Shown here piece after piece: positions 1 to 12,395 of a stretch of 59,485 bases of DNA. The stretch's first letter is position 1. Each line of letters starts with the position of its first letter. Where the stretch lies: contig FN649736.1 of assembly GCA_000310025.1 (NCBI GenBank), positions 5,040,675-5,100,159 on the forward strand. The letters run 5' to 3'. A program made the position numbers and the translations under genes. Below the pieces are notes generated by a model. It ran no database searches and had not been told where the DNA came from. It was given only the letters and a program-made list of their open reading frames with translations. The stretch comes from Ectocarpus siliculosus (Eukaryota > Sar > Phaeophyceae > Ectocarpales > Ectocarpaceae).

Positions 1-2250
1 TAGCGCGGTCCCAGCAGCGAGGGCCACGGGTGTGTCTAGCTCGAACATCACTCGGATGATTCGATTGCCGTTGTAGAGAATCGTGTACCTGACAAGAGCA
101 GAAAACAACCCCACAGACAGCATGATTGAAAAAATAAGTCCCATCTAAGGTGTATTATAGTACACGGCACCAAAATTACCCAACCCTTAACTTCTCAAGT
201 GTAAGACAGGCCTTCCAAGCGTGCCTGCGGTATCTCAGGACCGAACCAACTTCTTTGCCAGCTGGATCTCAATTCGCTAAAAGAAAATCAATTTGGTCAA
301 GGAAAGAATCAGGGGCTACAAGCAGCTGGCTTGCGACAAACAACAACGTCCAGAGTCGGACATGACAATTGTGGCCAACATCTCAACAAGGTGTGCACAT
401 GAATCTCAAACGACACTTGTCTCCAATTCTCCCGTGGCATTGCAACTCCCACCTCTGGTTGACGTAGATGCCGGGCTCCTTCTCTCTCCCCTCGGGGCCG
501 TGGATTGGAAGGTCGTCTATGTAGCTCCCCACGGGACCGTAGATTGGAAGGTCGTCTATGTAGATGTTCGCCAAGTACTTCTGCTCCACCTGTGGTATTA
601 ATAGTGTGCGTGTGCACAAGCGCGTGAACACAAGTAGAGTAAGAATTATCGGCTTCGGGGCGGTTTGTGTTGAAACGCGAGCAAGGAAAACGACTGTTGG
701 CTTGAGTTTGAGTTGTAGGTAGCGGCTACAAGATCGTTGGGAATCAAATAACAAAAGTTGCAATTGATGGTGAAAGGCTGTGTACACGACTCGAGGGAGG
801 CTGAACATACAGCAGTAGTGGTCACGATATAGTGGCATGTAGGGGCAAGAGCAAAATATGCCACACTTCAGGGCAGTGCCATTATTCGACATAGTGGCAA
901 AAATGTCACTATTGACTAGCCACTATTGAGGAGAATAAGCTTAGATGTTTACGCTGTCGACAGTTTTCGTCGGATCTAAATTCACATGCGATACAGTATT
1001 ATCTAGGGCGACTCTTTCGTTGCGTGCAGCAATATCCGCGTGAAAATGCAGGTGTCTCCGCCTCTGCCCATCACATGTGAAACGACACTCGATGGTCCAA
1101 GTGACAACGAAGTCTCCTACACGTACGGTCCCAACCTACCTTCTTTTGTGTGCAGGCGGACTGGCTTGTTTTCACCATAATGGGGTTCAACCCCACAAGG
1201 AAACGACGCTGCGGACACCCTACTTCGGACAACACATCGTATGGTGCGACCACAGGTTCTCTCTCGCCCACGAACACAAGAGACACGCCACTACCCCCGA
1301 GGCCGTATAAACTCCTGCCAGCAACATTTTCCGCTGACGTAGATAACAACCTCAAGAGGGAAAGAAAAACAACAGGGGATTCCCGGGGGCAATGAACGGC
1401 CGCGCGCTTTCACCCACCCAAACGCGTAACGATGCCTAAACATTGTCTTCTCTGTTTCCCCACCTGCATACGCACATACCCCTCCAATCGCCACTCTCGA
1501 AACTGTTGTTGATGCCCTCGAGACACTAATGTATAAAAGTAAGGTTTTGCTGGGTGGTCCTACATGCACTCACCGCATTCCGGAACTGCGCAGCCGAGGT
1601 TTGGTCCAACAACTGGGTGCACAGCGCGGTCTTCGGAAGAGGGACTGCACAAGTGGCCGAAATAAAGAGAGAGGGGGGTCGGGGGGATCACATACCTTTT
1701 TATCCCTACAACCTGTAATGCGCTGCCACGCGCCTTCGACCCAGGGTACAACAGCAACAGCAGTGGTTGTTTGGAACATGTTTCAAGAATTCTCCCACAG
1801 ATTTTTCGTTGCGGCACTGCACCTCCCCCAAAGGTGCCACGGCACAGCATTGCAACAAAGGCACAGCGGCACAGCATTGCAACAAAGGCACAGCAATAGT
1901 CAACCGGTCGTCTTCCATCCCTATTCAGAGATTTAAGAGACTTAAAGCGTGGAGGAAGGAACCAGGGCGAGGCTTCCGCGGATGCAGGAGCACGGGCAGA
2001 ACACGACGATAAAACAATCTAACCCGCGACTACTGCTGTGGGCACGTCTTTCGGAGCTCTTGATAATGTGCGCCGTTGGATACCGTTTCGGATAGGTTCA
2101 TGACTCTCCCCACTTTCGCGCCAAAAGGCATTCAAGTATTCAAATATTTGCACGCCCTGTGACCACGGGAATCGACCCCGTCAAGTGCTAGGCTAGTACG
2201 GACAGAAGAAGGTACTAGGCAGAGAGAACGGAACGGTTTTTAATGTGAAG

Positions 2251-2281
<31 letters not shown>

Positions 2282-4749
2282 CACGGGCGCAGCTACGTTG
2301 CAGCCCATTTCTCCGCGCACGGTCGGCACCGTCTTCCATCCACTGATCCATCATCTACACTGCAATAACCCGAGAGAACATGTTCCAAGTTTCGGATGCG
2401 TCCAACAAACACCGCCACACTTACCCTTGAATTTGACGTCCATGCCGCTGTTGCGCAGCTCGTTTCCGGCGAGGAGTTCTCCTAGGCCGGAAGGCCTTTT
2501 TTGCTTGGTGCCGTCCACCAGGCCCGGTACACAGAACGGGAGGCGGTAGTAAGGGTACGACTCCTGCGGGTTGTTCCATGGCCCCACCGTGTTGACCCAC
2601 ACGATCACGCTCTCGCCATCGTGGTACTGGGGTAGGGGCAAACAGGGGGGGGGGGGCAAGTCAATTTCGTTGATCCCAACGGTCAAAAGCTCGTTCGCCT
2701 GTTGTCAGGGCGGGGGTACGAGCTGAAGACAGGTGCCTTGGGAGGGAGGGCACGGGTAAGAAAACCTATCGTTTCGATTCCAATTGATATATAACCCAGG
2801 TGCCCAGTAGCTTTAACAAAACACGACAGAGGGGTACCAACAAAATAAAAATAAAAATGTACTGACAAAGAGCAGCAAAAAATCGTGTGGTGTACATGTT
2901 TGGTGGCATGTCAGGTTTAGGGCTGTAGCACGCGGGCGTGAACCTTCCCTGCCCCCCCCCCGCCCGCCTACCTTTAACCGACGGAGAGGAAGAGAGGGAG
3001 GCTGCAAAGCCCGGCAGTGGCACTGGGCCTCGTCATCACGGAACATGAGCGGACCGCCTTCGCTTGAAATTAAGTTGATGAGAAAATATAACAGGGAGGG
3101 GGTATGCAGACCTTATTTCCCTAACCCCTAACCCAACTTCCCCGATTGCATGCTTTATCCCAACATGTGTATAGTACTTAATAGAAAAACCCTGCGAATG
3201 GTACTGAAACGAGCGGCGGGTGTTTCTATGCACAGCAAGAGAGAATCGTGACCCCGAAAGCTTGGGCCTGTGCATGTGTGTAGTTATCTACACGTGGCAT
3301 CGGTTGCGCCAATCGGTTCACCAACGAGAATACCTACCTCGTCCTTTCGTGGGATAACACACGAGTAACGCCTTCCTGGTTCGCATGGTTTCCTCCGACA
3401 GGGGGGGCGCCGCGGACTGCTGTAAATGTTCGCGCCGTGTGTGCTCTTTGTCCACATCAACCGCCTACTGTGCGTGTACCAGTTGGCTACATACGCATAT
3501 GCGTTGCAACCCTTGACTGATGTTAGTTAGTCCAACGAACCGGGCAACAAACAGCATACGACAAATGCTCCCCGTGGCCCGGGGCGGGGGCTTCCGCCGA
3601 CTTAATAAATAGGAGCGCACTCGTATGACAGGACGAGTGTTTAATGCATATCATACCATTTTTTTTTTCCCCAGCGGAACGGTTTTTAATGCGAAGACAA
3701 CAACAAGCTGTTATTATTTGCGGAGCTGTGCTTTCGGAATAATAAACGACACCCAGGCCGCCCACTGCTGTTGAAACTAAAAATCTTAATCTTCGTTATC
3801 GTGCAACAAAAGGTCGACTGCTGCGGAAGCATATTCATTCCTAGACGGGGGTATCGCCCACGGGGCTGTCGATGAGGCAGATGAGGCATTGTCCCGTTCC
3901 CTAGAGCTAAAATCCTACGCCACCGCTCCCGCGCAATTTCTTCAGATATTCTGATCGGTCTGATTTTTTTTTTCTGTTTTCCTCGACATCATGGTCCACA
4001 CACACACAGCAGCAGCGTAACAGCAGTCAGCTGAAGAGCTTGGCAACACATTCACTGCTGTCGGCTTACGGTTATTAGTTGGTGTAGCATTGCAAGGGAG
4101 TGCAACATGCCTCGTTGAGGCACCGAATCATTGCGGAAACATCTCTACCACAAGAGGAGCGTAAAACATTACACCATACACTTATTTACAAGAGACCCAC
4201 CTTCGCGATGATGCGAGATGAACCCCTGTTGCCGACTGGTACAGCAGTAGTACTATTATATTAATACTGCTGTAGAGTGGAATTTTGGATTCACCCGGAT
4301 TAACACTCTTTTCTTGCTGTGTACCATGGTAGTGGGATATGCATATCACTTCCCGATACATGCTTGCATGAGATTGCCCAGCTAACTGACTCTCTGTGCT
4401 TAATCGTACGGTGTCCCCTACGCGTGATGCACTTTTCAGGCGTAGGCAGCAATGTGTTGGGTGCATCCAACGTCTACACATGGCATTGTTAAACACGACT
4501 TCCTGTAATAAGAGGCCTACCCCCAACGGTAGCGTGGCCTCACGCCGTGGTCGCACACGGGCATCTTCTGCTTCTACCCCCACAACGCATGTACATACAG
4601 CAGTTTCCCCCCACCTTGTGGTTGATGTCGTTCGCCTCCACAAATCTCCCCAAGAGCAGCAAGCCGTACAAGCAGCACAACGCCCCTGCTCGCCACGCCC
4701 TCCCCCCCGTCGGAAGTAAGCCCCCCCCCCAGCTCCTTCGCCGCACCAT
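1..4749 (-). CDS. TM9 superfamily (nonaspanin/EMP70) protein, N-terminal part, cut by left edge
   Basis: Five exons: 4749-4615, 2626-2425, 1644-1574, 589-453 and 88-1. All junction phases agree, giving 211 codons in frame to the window edge. Exon 1 encodes a basic N-terminus and a hydrophobic signal peptide (around CLYGLLLLGRF). It is followed by the mature start NDINHK-YHDGESV and then VNTVGPWNNPQESYPYYRLP, LGELLAGNEL, a cysteine-containing segment (TALCTQLLDQ), YIDDLPIYGPVG and RYTILYNGNRII. In TM9 proteins these motifs follow in this order in the luminal domain. The nine membrane spans would lie beyond the left edge. Family members sit in endosomes and Golgi and act in membrane-protein sorting and adhesion. 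Oddity: the YIDDLPI.GP.G block is duplicated in tandem within exon 4. The start is the first ATG giving a signal peptide. It is divergent from the phosphatase gene. The family call is firm; the exact subfamily is open. Confidence 0.88.
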
Positions 4750-5312
4750 GTCCCTCTCGAGAAGTCAAGCCTTGCCCGGCCGAATCTTTCGGCTGGTAGC
4801 CGAGCCGGAAGCGGAGGACGCCTGCTGCAGCCAGGCTACTCCAGCCGTCGAGAGTGGCGACGATCCAATGCCAGCGGCGGCCGCAGGGATTCTCTTGCGC
4901 ACTGCCCCTCTTGCGCAGACCCACAGGCAGCAGGTAGGGGACTCTGACCGATGGTCCTGCCCCAGCGTGCACCCACAAAGAAAGCGAGCTTCTTGGGCCA
5001 CACACCCGTTTTCTCCAGGGTCGGTACCGCTCTGCGTTATGACACCGCGCCCTGCTCGAGGATGTGATATATATCACGGGAAAAACTACCCTAGCAGCAA
5101 TGCCAATGTTCCTTCCCTTCTTGTGCACTCACTGCCGTCTCCGATCCCGGCGGAGAGATTTGTTCCCCGGCGAGGGGAACGGCAGACAGGACCAGAAACG
5201 GGTATCCCGTCGTTTTGTCAGGGGGGGGGTGCGTGGCCACCAGGCTGCGGTGCAAAGCGAAGCAAGGTGCGCATAGCAGCGCGCTCACAGCAACATAGCC
5301 GCTGCAGGCGTC
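4750..5312. promoter_or_regulatory. Shared divergent promoter region
   Basis: This 563-bp stretch lies between the start codons of the TM9 gene (minus) and the acid phosphatase gene (plus), so it must hold both 5' leaders and probably both promoters. It is GC-rich. Open frames cross it on both strands (for example plus-strand frames from 4547 and minus-strand frames to 5128), but none has a recognisable domain. They look like chance frames in GC-rich DNA. I see no convincing TATA box. Confidence 0.4.
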
Positions 5313-6118
5313 ATGGTGCTTTCGTGGAAAGTGGTGTCCCTTCTTGTTGGAGCTATTTCGGCTCAATGGCGACATGGTGGCGGCGGCGCCTATGCTGCGG
5401 TGCTATCGTCATATCCGGGATATTGCGCCAAGGACATGGACCTGAATTCAATTCCATCCCTGGACGATAGCGTCCAAGCTTCGTTCGGAGGCGGTGTGTC
5501 GCTGGATGATGTCGAGCTACTACAGGTAAAGCTCTTGTCGGTTCCCCTCCTGCCCCTGTCCCGCCACAGCGAGAAATGGAAGGGCAATACGAAAATATGA
5601 AAACTGCTGCTGTACTACTACTGTACCTGGGACGTGCATCTCACGGGTATCAGTGATTGTTCCGTTTGCGAAGGCAGCAGCATACCCTTGCTGAAAAACT
5701 CTGCAAGCAGCGAGCGAGAGGGCAAGAGTAGAGAATGCTACATAGCGCTGCGGTTGAATTGTCGATAACGAAGCAGAAATAACCAACTGCGCCTCGTCCA
5801 ACTTGACTCTCAACCAGTTGCACGATAAATGCAGTGTGAAAGTGTGGAGGCACGCCTGCACACACGAACAAGAAGGGAGGCGCGGTGTATCAAGTCTCAT
5901 ACAATACTGTGGGCATCCTGCTGCGTGGCCGATTGGTGTGGGTTTGTGCCCGGCCAATGTGGAGTCCTGCAGTGTCTGCAGCAAGAACTGATGCATGAAG
6001 AATCTTCTCCTCTATCAAATGGTCACTTCTTTTCATATCTTGTCCGCTGGTGGATTACTGCTGTAGCGTGGTGGACCAGTAGCAAGTTCGTCAATATACA
6101 GACTTCTGGAAACGCCGA

Positions 6119-6160
<42 letters not shown>

Positions 6161-9100
6161 AATGTACCTCAGCTGTGCTGCTGCTCGGCCGGCCCGACGT
6201 CCCTCGTGTTGACGCAAGGCGGGACGATCAGGGTATTGAAAATTACCAGGCACCTCTGCATCGTTCTACCGGTGGTCTTATAGCACGCCGCCTAGTTGGC
6301 AGAGGTCCTACAGCCCGCTGTGCCTCCATGGTTGTCCACTAAATAATCGCCTCATGTGTGAGAACCCAATGGTTGCAGACAGCCACCTCTTTTTTGGAGG
6401 TTGTAGGAGGAAGGATGTTGCTGCCTGTCGCGCCAGCTTCCAACACCGCAGGAGATGAGAAACGCGGGTGCTAACGTAGTGCACGTCTGTGTCCCGAAAG
6501 CTGCACCGGAGAACGTGTGTCTTGTGTGATACCTCTCTTCTGGTATACACTCTCCTTTTCGTGGCGAGCCTTCCTGTGCCCCTCTACGAAATATCACCCC
6601 GTCTGAGGTTTAGAAGCAGCAACATGCCACCGACAATCAATTGTAACTAACCTTCCGCCCTTGTTGCTGCTGCTGCTGCATACACCGAACGCAAGGTGCA
6701 CGCGATGATCAGACATGGAGCTCGCGGACCTTACACCAAACCGCGGTGCTGGGAAGGGTACGCCGAGAACTGGGACTGCAACGTCACTGAGGTGATCAAA
6801 CACATATGCTCGAAATGTCGCATTATGTTGTGTGCTCCACGCTTTCATCCTCTTGTCACGTGTTTTCTCCGGTGTGCTCGTACCCGCCAATAGCTGAGGT
6901 GGCACCTTTCCCTCTTGGTCAGGTTCAACGTCCAGGGCGGTCGTCAGTCCTTCAAGGCAGAGTGAGAACAGGAAGTCAAATGGTGGTACATTATTCTGAG
7001 GGTTGAGAATAATGAGAATTTATATGCGCCGGCGCATTGCTAAGGCCGCCGCCGCTGCTAATGCCCCACGGCTGTGAGTATTTGTTGTCGACGTGCTATC
7101 CCGGGTGCACCTTTTTTTCCATCCCGCATCCGTTTCTTTTTGGGGGGGGGGGATGGCCCGTACAACCGCGTTCTTGTTGTGGTCCAGGTGGTGTCTCCCA
7201 GTCTGTCTGCTGACGATGGGGGAGTTGGTGCGACAGGCCTCTTCCGGAAACTGTACGACGCATACCCTTCGGACAACGCGCTCAGTGGCACCTGCATGGC
7301 GGGGCAGCTGCTGGACGAAGGATATGAGCAGGAGCAGGCGAACGGCCGGTGAGGGGGGGGGGGTCCGGGGCCGGTTGAACACTTACACCTGCGCTGCACG
7401 TGGCCGTATACGTTTTTGTCATTCTGTACTTTCCATCCATCTCTACAGTAGTATTTATCTCTCTCTTTCTCTGTTGTCCATCTCTTTCTCTCTCGTTTTC
7501 TCCCTTTCCCTCTCTGCCTTTACCCTGTCGGTGTCCCTGCTGTTTTTGTAAGGACCGGTCGCGGGAGCTAATAAATTCTGATGCGCTACTTACCTGCCAT
7601 CTTTTTCGTACCAATTTTCACAAAAATATGTGTTCGTTTCTGTCCGATTGCGGGGCCCAGTCACCTTCGAGACGCCTACCTGTGCGGAAACCCGTCCTGC
7701 CTGGCGGCCGCGAACGCTACCGCGAAGGAGCTACAGGACAGCGGGGCTCTCTACCTCCGCAGCGACGACGAGCAGAGGACAGTCATGTCGGGGCAGGTGA
7801 AAAGAGGGAGAGAGGGCTTCTCGTTTGTAGTTCTCCGGAGTCGTTTGGGGAACAGCGAGTTGGCGCCGCCTCTGGCCTATCTGAAGTTAGCTTGACCTTG
7901 CCCGATTCTATGCTCTGCCGTTCGGTCCATTTAACTTGGGTCCGGCTGAGGTATTGTGCTCCACTCCATCCTGATGCTAGGTTTTACGAATCGGTCGCCT
8001 CCTCCCCCTCCCCCCGCTTTTGATGCTGCCATGTCACGATCTCGAGCGGTGCTGGTGTTGCGCGGAAGTCGCACAACATCTAGCCCGCAGATAGGGACAA
8101 ACCACGACAGGCAGCGTCAACGAGGAAATATATTACAATATGAGAGTAGGAAAACACACATGCACACATGGTCCAGTGGGCTAGGTTAACCCCCCCCCTC
8201 CCCCCTTATCCCACCTCTCGCGACGCGTGTGTCCAGATACTGACCGCCAGCATGCTGAACGTGTCTGGCGCGGTGTTAGACTGGCACACAGGGGACGACC
8301 AGTACGACTACCTGGCGCCGAACTTGGAGACTTGCCCTCGTCTGGGGGAACTGTCGGGGGAGGCTCTTAACGACCCTTCCTGGATAGAAGTGTGAGAGAG
8401 AGAGATGCCTTGTATTATGTATTTATACTGACTCTTAGCACATACCCCTCGGGAGAATATATATATATATATATTTTTTGTCAGTATAACCCACCGAATG
8501 TATCTCTATCTATTGAAAAGAGTCATTAGCAATACATCGATCCATAGCGTCAGCGAAAGTTCTGTTTTTCCACGATTTGTTTTTGGATGTTTGAAGATGC
8601 TGAGCGGAGACCGAAACGGCTTTTTATTGTGAAGACAACAACAACAATAACAGCATTTTTTTTTTTTGTTACTTATTTTGTGTTGCTTCCATTTTATCTG
8701 GGCACGCCAGTCGACGCCTCTCGGTACATACTGCAGGATGTAGTGGTGACCGCACCAGCTAGGGACACCCAGGAGAAGAAGGAAGGCAGTAACTCGACTT
8801 TTGTGTTTTTTTGTGGTCCACCTTTCTTTCTGGGGTGCTTGCCTTCAGTATTTAACACGAAAGGCCGTATTGGGAAGCTTGAATATCTGCTGGTATTATT
8901 TTCTGCTGTTGTGGTAGCGGCAGTGGTGCTGTCTTGCGAGTTGGTAACTGGTTCTCGCGGCGGTGATGGTCCATGCCGTGGCGACATATTTTTTAGCGTG
9001 GTTCGTGTACTGTATTAGTAGGAGAGTGCGCGTTCGGTACTCTAGGGCAAGGGCCGCGGAATTTGTGCGGCTAGGTTCCGCGGGTCTAGACAGCGTGGTC

Positions 9101-12100
9101 CAGACAGCCGGGGCCGCGGGTTTGTGCGGCTAGGTTCCGCGGGTCTAGACAGCGTGGTCTAGACAGCGTGCAGAGCACGCGCCGGCAATAGACGAGAGGT
9201 GTCGAGCTAGGATAGGAGATAGGAGATAGGATTGTGGAGCCTGTTGCTCTTGGACAGTGGACAGCAGTGCGGTGGTGGTGCGGTAGTGTTTTATGCGGGG
9301 ATGGTGGTGTTTCATTGCTTGTTTTTTCTAACGCGAGTGTTGATTGGCGTCCTCATCATCGCACTGACAAACGCGCGCCTGCCTCACAACATGCGGCGCC
9401 AGACACGCTTCTAACCCCTGTAGTGCATCCCGAAACGACTCTCACCCTTACGGCAGTACCAGCTCGTGGGAGAACACGGCATTGAACGAGTCCATGACGA
9501 GCGTGTGGGAGCAGGAGGTGGTCTGGTGGGATGTGCTGGACTGTCTTATGACGACTGCGTGTACGGGAAGGGAACTGCCGGAAGGTGTGCGCTGATGCCC
9601 GTGTGCGTGCATGTGTTTCTCTTAGTTGTAGTATCGACCGCGCCAACCGTCTGACCAATGAAAATACGTCAGTCTCAGTGAGGCCACGATCTGGTACCCC
9701 TGGTGAGGGGGCGTCATGAGGGAGGCTAAACTGCTCTCCGGATTAAATACAGAAACGGTAGCAACAGATGTGTGTATGTGTTTTTTGTTAGCATCGGCCG
9801 CGCTACATAACCGGCTGACCAATGAAAAAACGTCAGTCTTAGTACGGTGTGTGTGTGTGTGTTTGTGTTTCCTCCCGCCAGTACTGGCATCGACCGCATC
9901 GCCTGCTTGTCGGTGGCAAGGCATCTACCGTGATGAATGTGCGCGTGTTGGCCTCTGTTATTTGCATCGACCGCGCTAGCCTGCTTACCCTACTATAATA
10001 GTTAACTCCTCGTGTGTATATGTGTGTTGGCCTCTGTTAATTGGCATCGACCACGCAATCCGGTCGGCCACGTTGAAGCGTCAGCCGTAGTGTGTGTGAG
10101 ACAGATGAGGCAGGGAGCGTGACAAGCAGAGAGGCAGCAGATAGGCAGTCTGTCACTGTGTCTTGGTGTTTTCTGAATTGACAGGACAGAAGGTCCGAGT
10201 TTTGTTGTGTTGAGACACGATCGCGACAGCAGTGGAGAGATTGGGCTCTCCTTCTACATGTGCTATCTGAATTTTTAAACATTGGCTTTCTATTGAACTG
10301 AGTAAACTCTCACCACTAAAATTGCCTCTTCCTACATGTGCTAACTGGTCTTTTGACCGCAGGCTCTCTCTTGCACTGAGTTGCCTATCAGCGCTAAAAC
10401 CTCCTCCATTGTTCGGCCGCCCATGTGTCCCACGGCAATGCGCCGGTTCGGACCGCAATAGAGCTAACGGATGAGGTATTTGCAGCGGCGGTCGACTTCT
10501 CGACGCAGAAAATGGTTCAAGAAGCCTCCTTCAACGACGCTGCGTACGGAAAGCTCGCCATGGCAAAGCTTACGAGAGAGGTACAAGAACGGGCTAATCT
10601 GGTCTCTCGTATCTTCTTGATGCACTCTTAAAAGCGTAAATTACGGCTGCTCTCGGTGATGACCCTTTTGCAAGTCCCTGTTCTGTGCTATAAAATCTGT
10701 CTGTCTCTGTCTTGTCTGTCTGTCCCTCCACCTCTCTCGCTATTGTCTTTCTGTATTGGCGTTTTTTTATAATACCTGAACACGCTTCTCAGAATCGCAC
10801 ATGTCGGGAAGATACAGCGTACATTAGCTGCTGGCCGGCCTTTAATATGCTCCGGATATTTACGGCGGACGTCCCTCACCCTCTCCCGTTCTCGTACAGC
10901 AGTAGGTCTCATTTGCTGATAGGGGCAGCATACGTGCATCATGGTCCTGCTGTCTTCTGTGTGCTGTATTCCGCCTGCCGACGTGTTACGTAATGGTTTT
11001 ATTTCGGCAGTCCGAGCGAGGAGAGCCGCCATCCGACATTTACGGATACCCAACCTAGGATCCAAACAGCCAACTCTTGTAGCGCGGTATGTCAGACTAC
11101 TCCATTGCCTTGGTCGGTCGTTGACTTCTCAACCGCAAAGCGGCAGCGTTTCACAAACACATACACCGTCAATGGTCTAACGACAACGGCATGCACGGAT
11201 CTAAGTACCCCCCCCCCCCCCCCCCCCCCCCCCAAGAGGCCCCCAGGGGGGGGGGAAAAAAGGGAAAAAAAATTTTTTGGGGGTGTGGGGGAAAAAAAAA
11301 ACCCCCCCCCCCGGTTGGGGGGCGCTCAAAAAAGGGGAAGAAAGCCCCCCCCCCCCCAAAGGGAAGCGGTGTGAATAGTGTTAATACAACAGGAAAAGAG
11401 AAATCGGGGGGGCCGCCCCCCCCCCCCCCCCCAACCGNNNNNNNNNNNNNNNNNNNNNNNNNNNNNNNNNNNNNNNNNNNNNNNNNNNNNNNNNNNNNNN
11501 NNNNNNNNNNNNNNNNNNNNNNNNNNNNNNNNNNNNNGGTAAAAGGGGCGGTTCCGGGGGCGGGGGGGGGGGGCCCGGGGGGATTCCTTAAACCCGCATT
11601 TCCCGGGGGGGGGGGGGGGGGGTAGAGTGTCGGGTCCTCCGCGTATTTAACAAGCCTGACATCATCTTGCGCGAAGGCGAACCCGGAGTTGGGTACAAAA
11701 TCCTTTGCTCCCCTCCCCGAAGGCCGAAGAAGTAAAACACCAAGTGACACTCGGGGAGAGATGGGAAGGGCGTCTGCGGCTGTGCGCGTGCGGGGGCTTC
11801 GTCAGTCAAGTTATTTGCCACCCATCCTCCGGTGCTGTATGTTCTCCGACACATGAGTTTGACCCCCCCCGCGCGTCTGTTCCGCCTCCCCCCGCTCTTC
11901 GGCACTGTGAACGCGTAAAAAAAAAAAATGATGGGGGCTAATGAACAAATCGCAGACATTTGCGCGATAGAAGCTTTCCTAGACGCCACGCAGTTCTCGG
12001 TGGACATCCAGGACGACACGGACCACTGCTGCTGCAGAAACATGACCCAGGCATCCGTCGACAATTACGAAGAAGGCAAAGAAGACGGCGCTGGGGCCGC

Positions 12101-12395
12101 CGCGGAGACCCCGGCCCCAACTGTTCTCGACGAGACGAACGTCGCGGAGTCGGCGTTAGCCCCGGGCTCGAGCAACAACGGGTCCGGCTTGGTGACGGGG
12201 GGGAGTACCGCCGCCACCTCGGGGGAGGGTGATGGGAGCGATGCGGCGGCGGCGGCGGCGGGTGGGGCTGTGGGTATCGCGTTCGCTTGCTTCGTGATCG
12301 GGGCAATTTTCGGGGGCGTGCCGGCGCTCATGTACTTCCGGAGCTTCAGATATGAGCAGATGAGAGGCGGGGGGCACAGCTACGAGATGACCTAA
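5313..12395 (+). CDS. Histidine acid phosphatase (histidine phosphatase branch 2), membrane-anchored; middle lost in assembly gap
   Basis: Exons with matching phases: 5313-5525, 6696-6791, 7188-7348, 7661-7796, 8237-8389 and 10464-10580. The last exon is 11956-12395. Exon 1 begins with a signal peptide (MVLSWKVVSLLVGAISA). Exon 2 carries the catalytic RHGARGP motif (about residues 77-83) and CNVTE, joined to VVSPS. Exon 3 has GLFRKLYDA and GTCMAGQLLDEGYEQ. Exon 4 has HLRDAYL and LYLRSDDEQRTVMSGQ, the second phosphate-binding block. A likely further exon at about 11638-11730 reads VLRVFNKPDI...GYKILC. The final exon has ICAIEAFLDA, a Gly/Ala-rich spacer and one transmembrane helix (VGIAFACFVIGAIFGG). 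These enzymes hydrolyse phosphomonoesters through a phosphohistidine. The distal catalytic HD motif was not found and probably falls in or beside the N gap at 11438-11537. The donor feeding the last exon does not match in phase, so the 3' structure is uncertain. Confidence 0.8.
6121..6160. repeat. (GA)n microsatellite in phosphatase intron 1
   Basis: An almost uninterrupted run of GA dinucleotides of about 38 bp, inside the first intron of the acid phosphatase gene. Confidence 0.9.
9051..9170. repeat. Two-copy 60-bp tandem repeat
   Basis: Two nearly identical 60-bp units, starting at 9051 and 9111, share GTGCGGCTAGGTTCCGCGGG and TCTAGACAGCGTGGT. They lie in the long intron of the phosphatase gene between exons 8237-8389 and 10464-10580. 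Confidence 0.85.
9629..10095 (+). repeat. Cluster of dispersed repeat family C (core CGACCGCGCTAACCG ... GACCAATG ... ACGTCAGTCT)
   Basis: Full copies lie at 9629-9680 and 9787-9845. Partial or diverged copies start near 9885, 9963 and 10043. Each begins with a sequence like GCATCGACCGCGCTA, continues with CTGACCAATGAAAAAACG and ends with TCAGTCT. Several are flanked by GT-rich simple sequence. More copies occur at 22337-22465, 23629-23683, 26761-26785 and 38149-38205. All are in introns or spacers. Confidence 0.75.
11168..11233 (+). repeat. Dispersed repeat family D with poly-C end, copy 1
   Basis: The stretch CAATGGTCTAACGACAACGG followed by CATGCACG and a long poly-C run closely matches 59405-59478 on the same strand and 54277-54344 on the opposite strand. 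In each copy an ACGAC(T)ACGGCATGC core leads into a C homopolymer. Confidence 0.7.
11190..11640. other. Low-quality, homopolymer-rich sequence around a 100-N gap
   Basis: N runs from 11438 to 11537. The flanks are made of long C, G and A homopolymers (for example about 11209-11233, 11291-11312, 11348-11358 and 11603-11622), unlike anything else in the window. They look like poor read ends placed next to a gap. Exons of the acid phosphatase, including its HD motif, are probably missing here. Nothing in this stretch should be trusted at base level. Confidence 0.85.

Noticed and set aside
2150-2185. tRNA-like T-arm on the minus strand
   Set aside because: ACGGG-GTCGATT-CCCGT pairs like a T arm, but no acceptor stem, D arm or anticodon arm can be built around it, and the loop lacks the TTC.
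6894-6961. Possible extra phosphatase exon
   Set aside because: It can be spliced in phase, but joining 6791 directly to 7188 gives NVTEVVSPS, which fits the family without an insertion.
11190-11640. Poly-C/poly-G/poly-A blocks as biological homopolymer array
   Set aside because: They flank an N gap and look like low-quality read ends; similar sequence flanks the second gap at 47230-47450 and 47747-47776.
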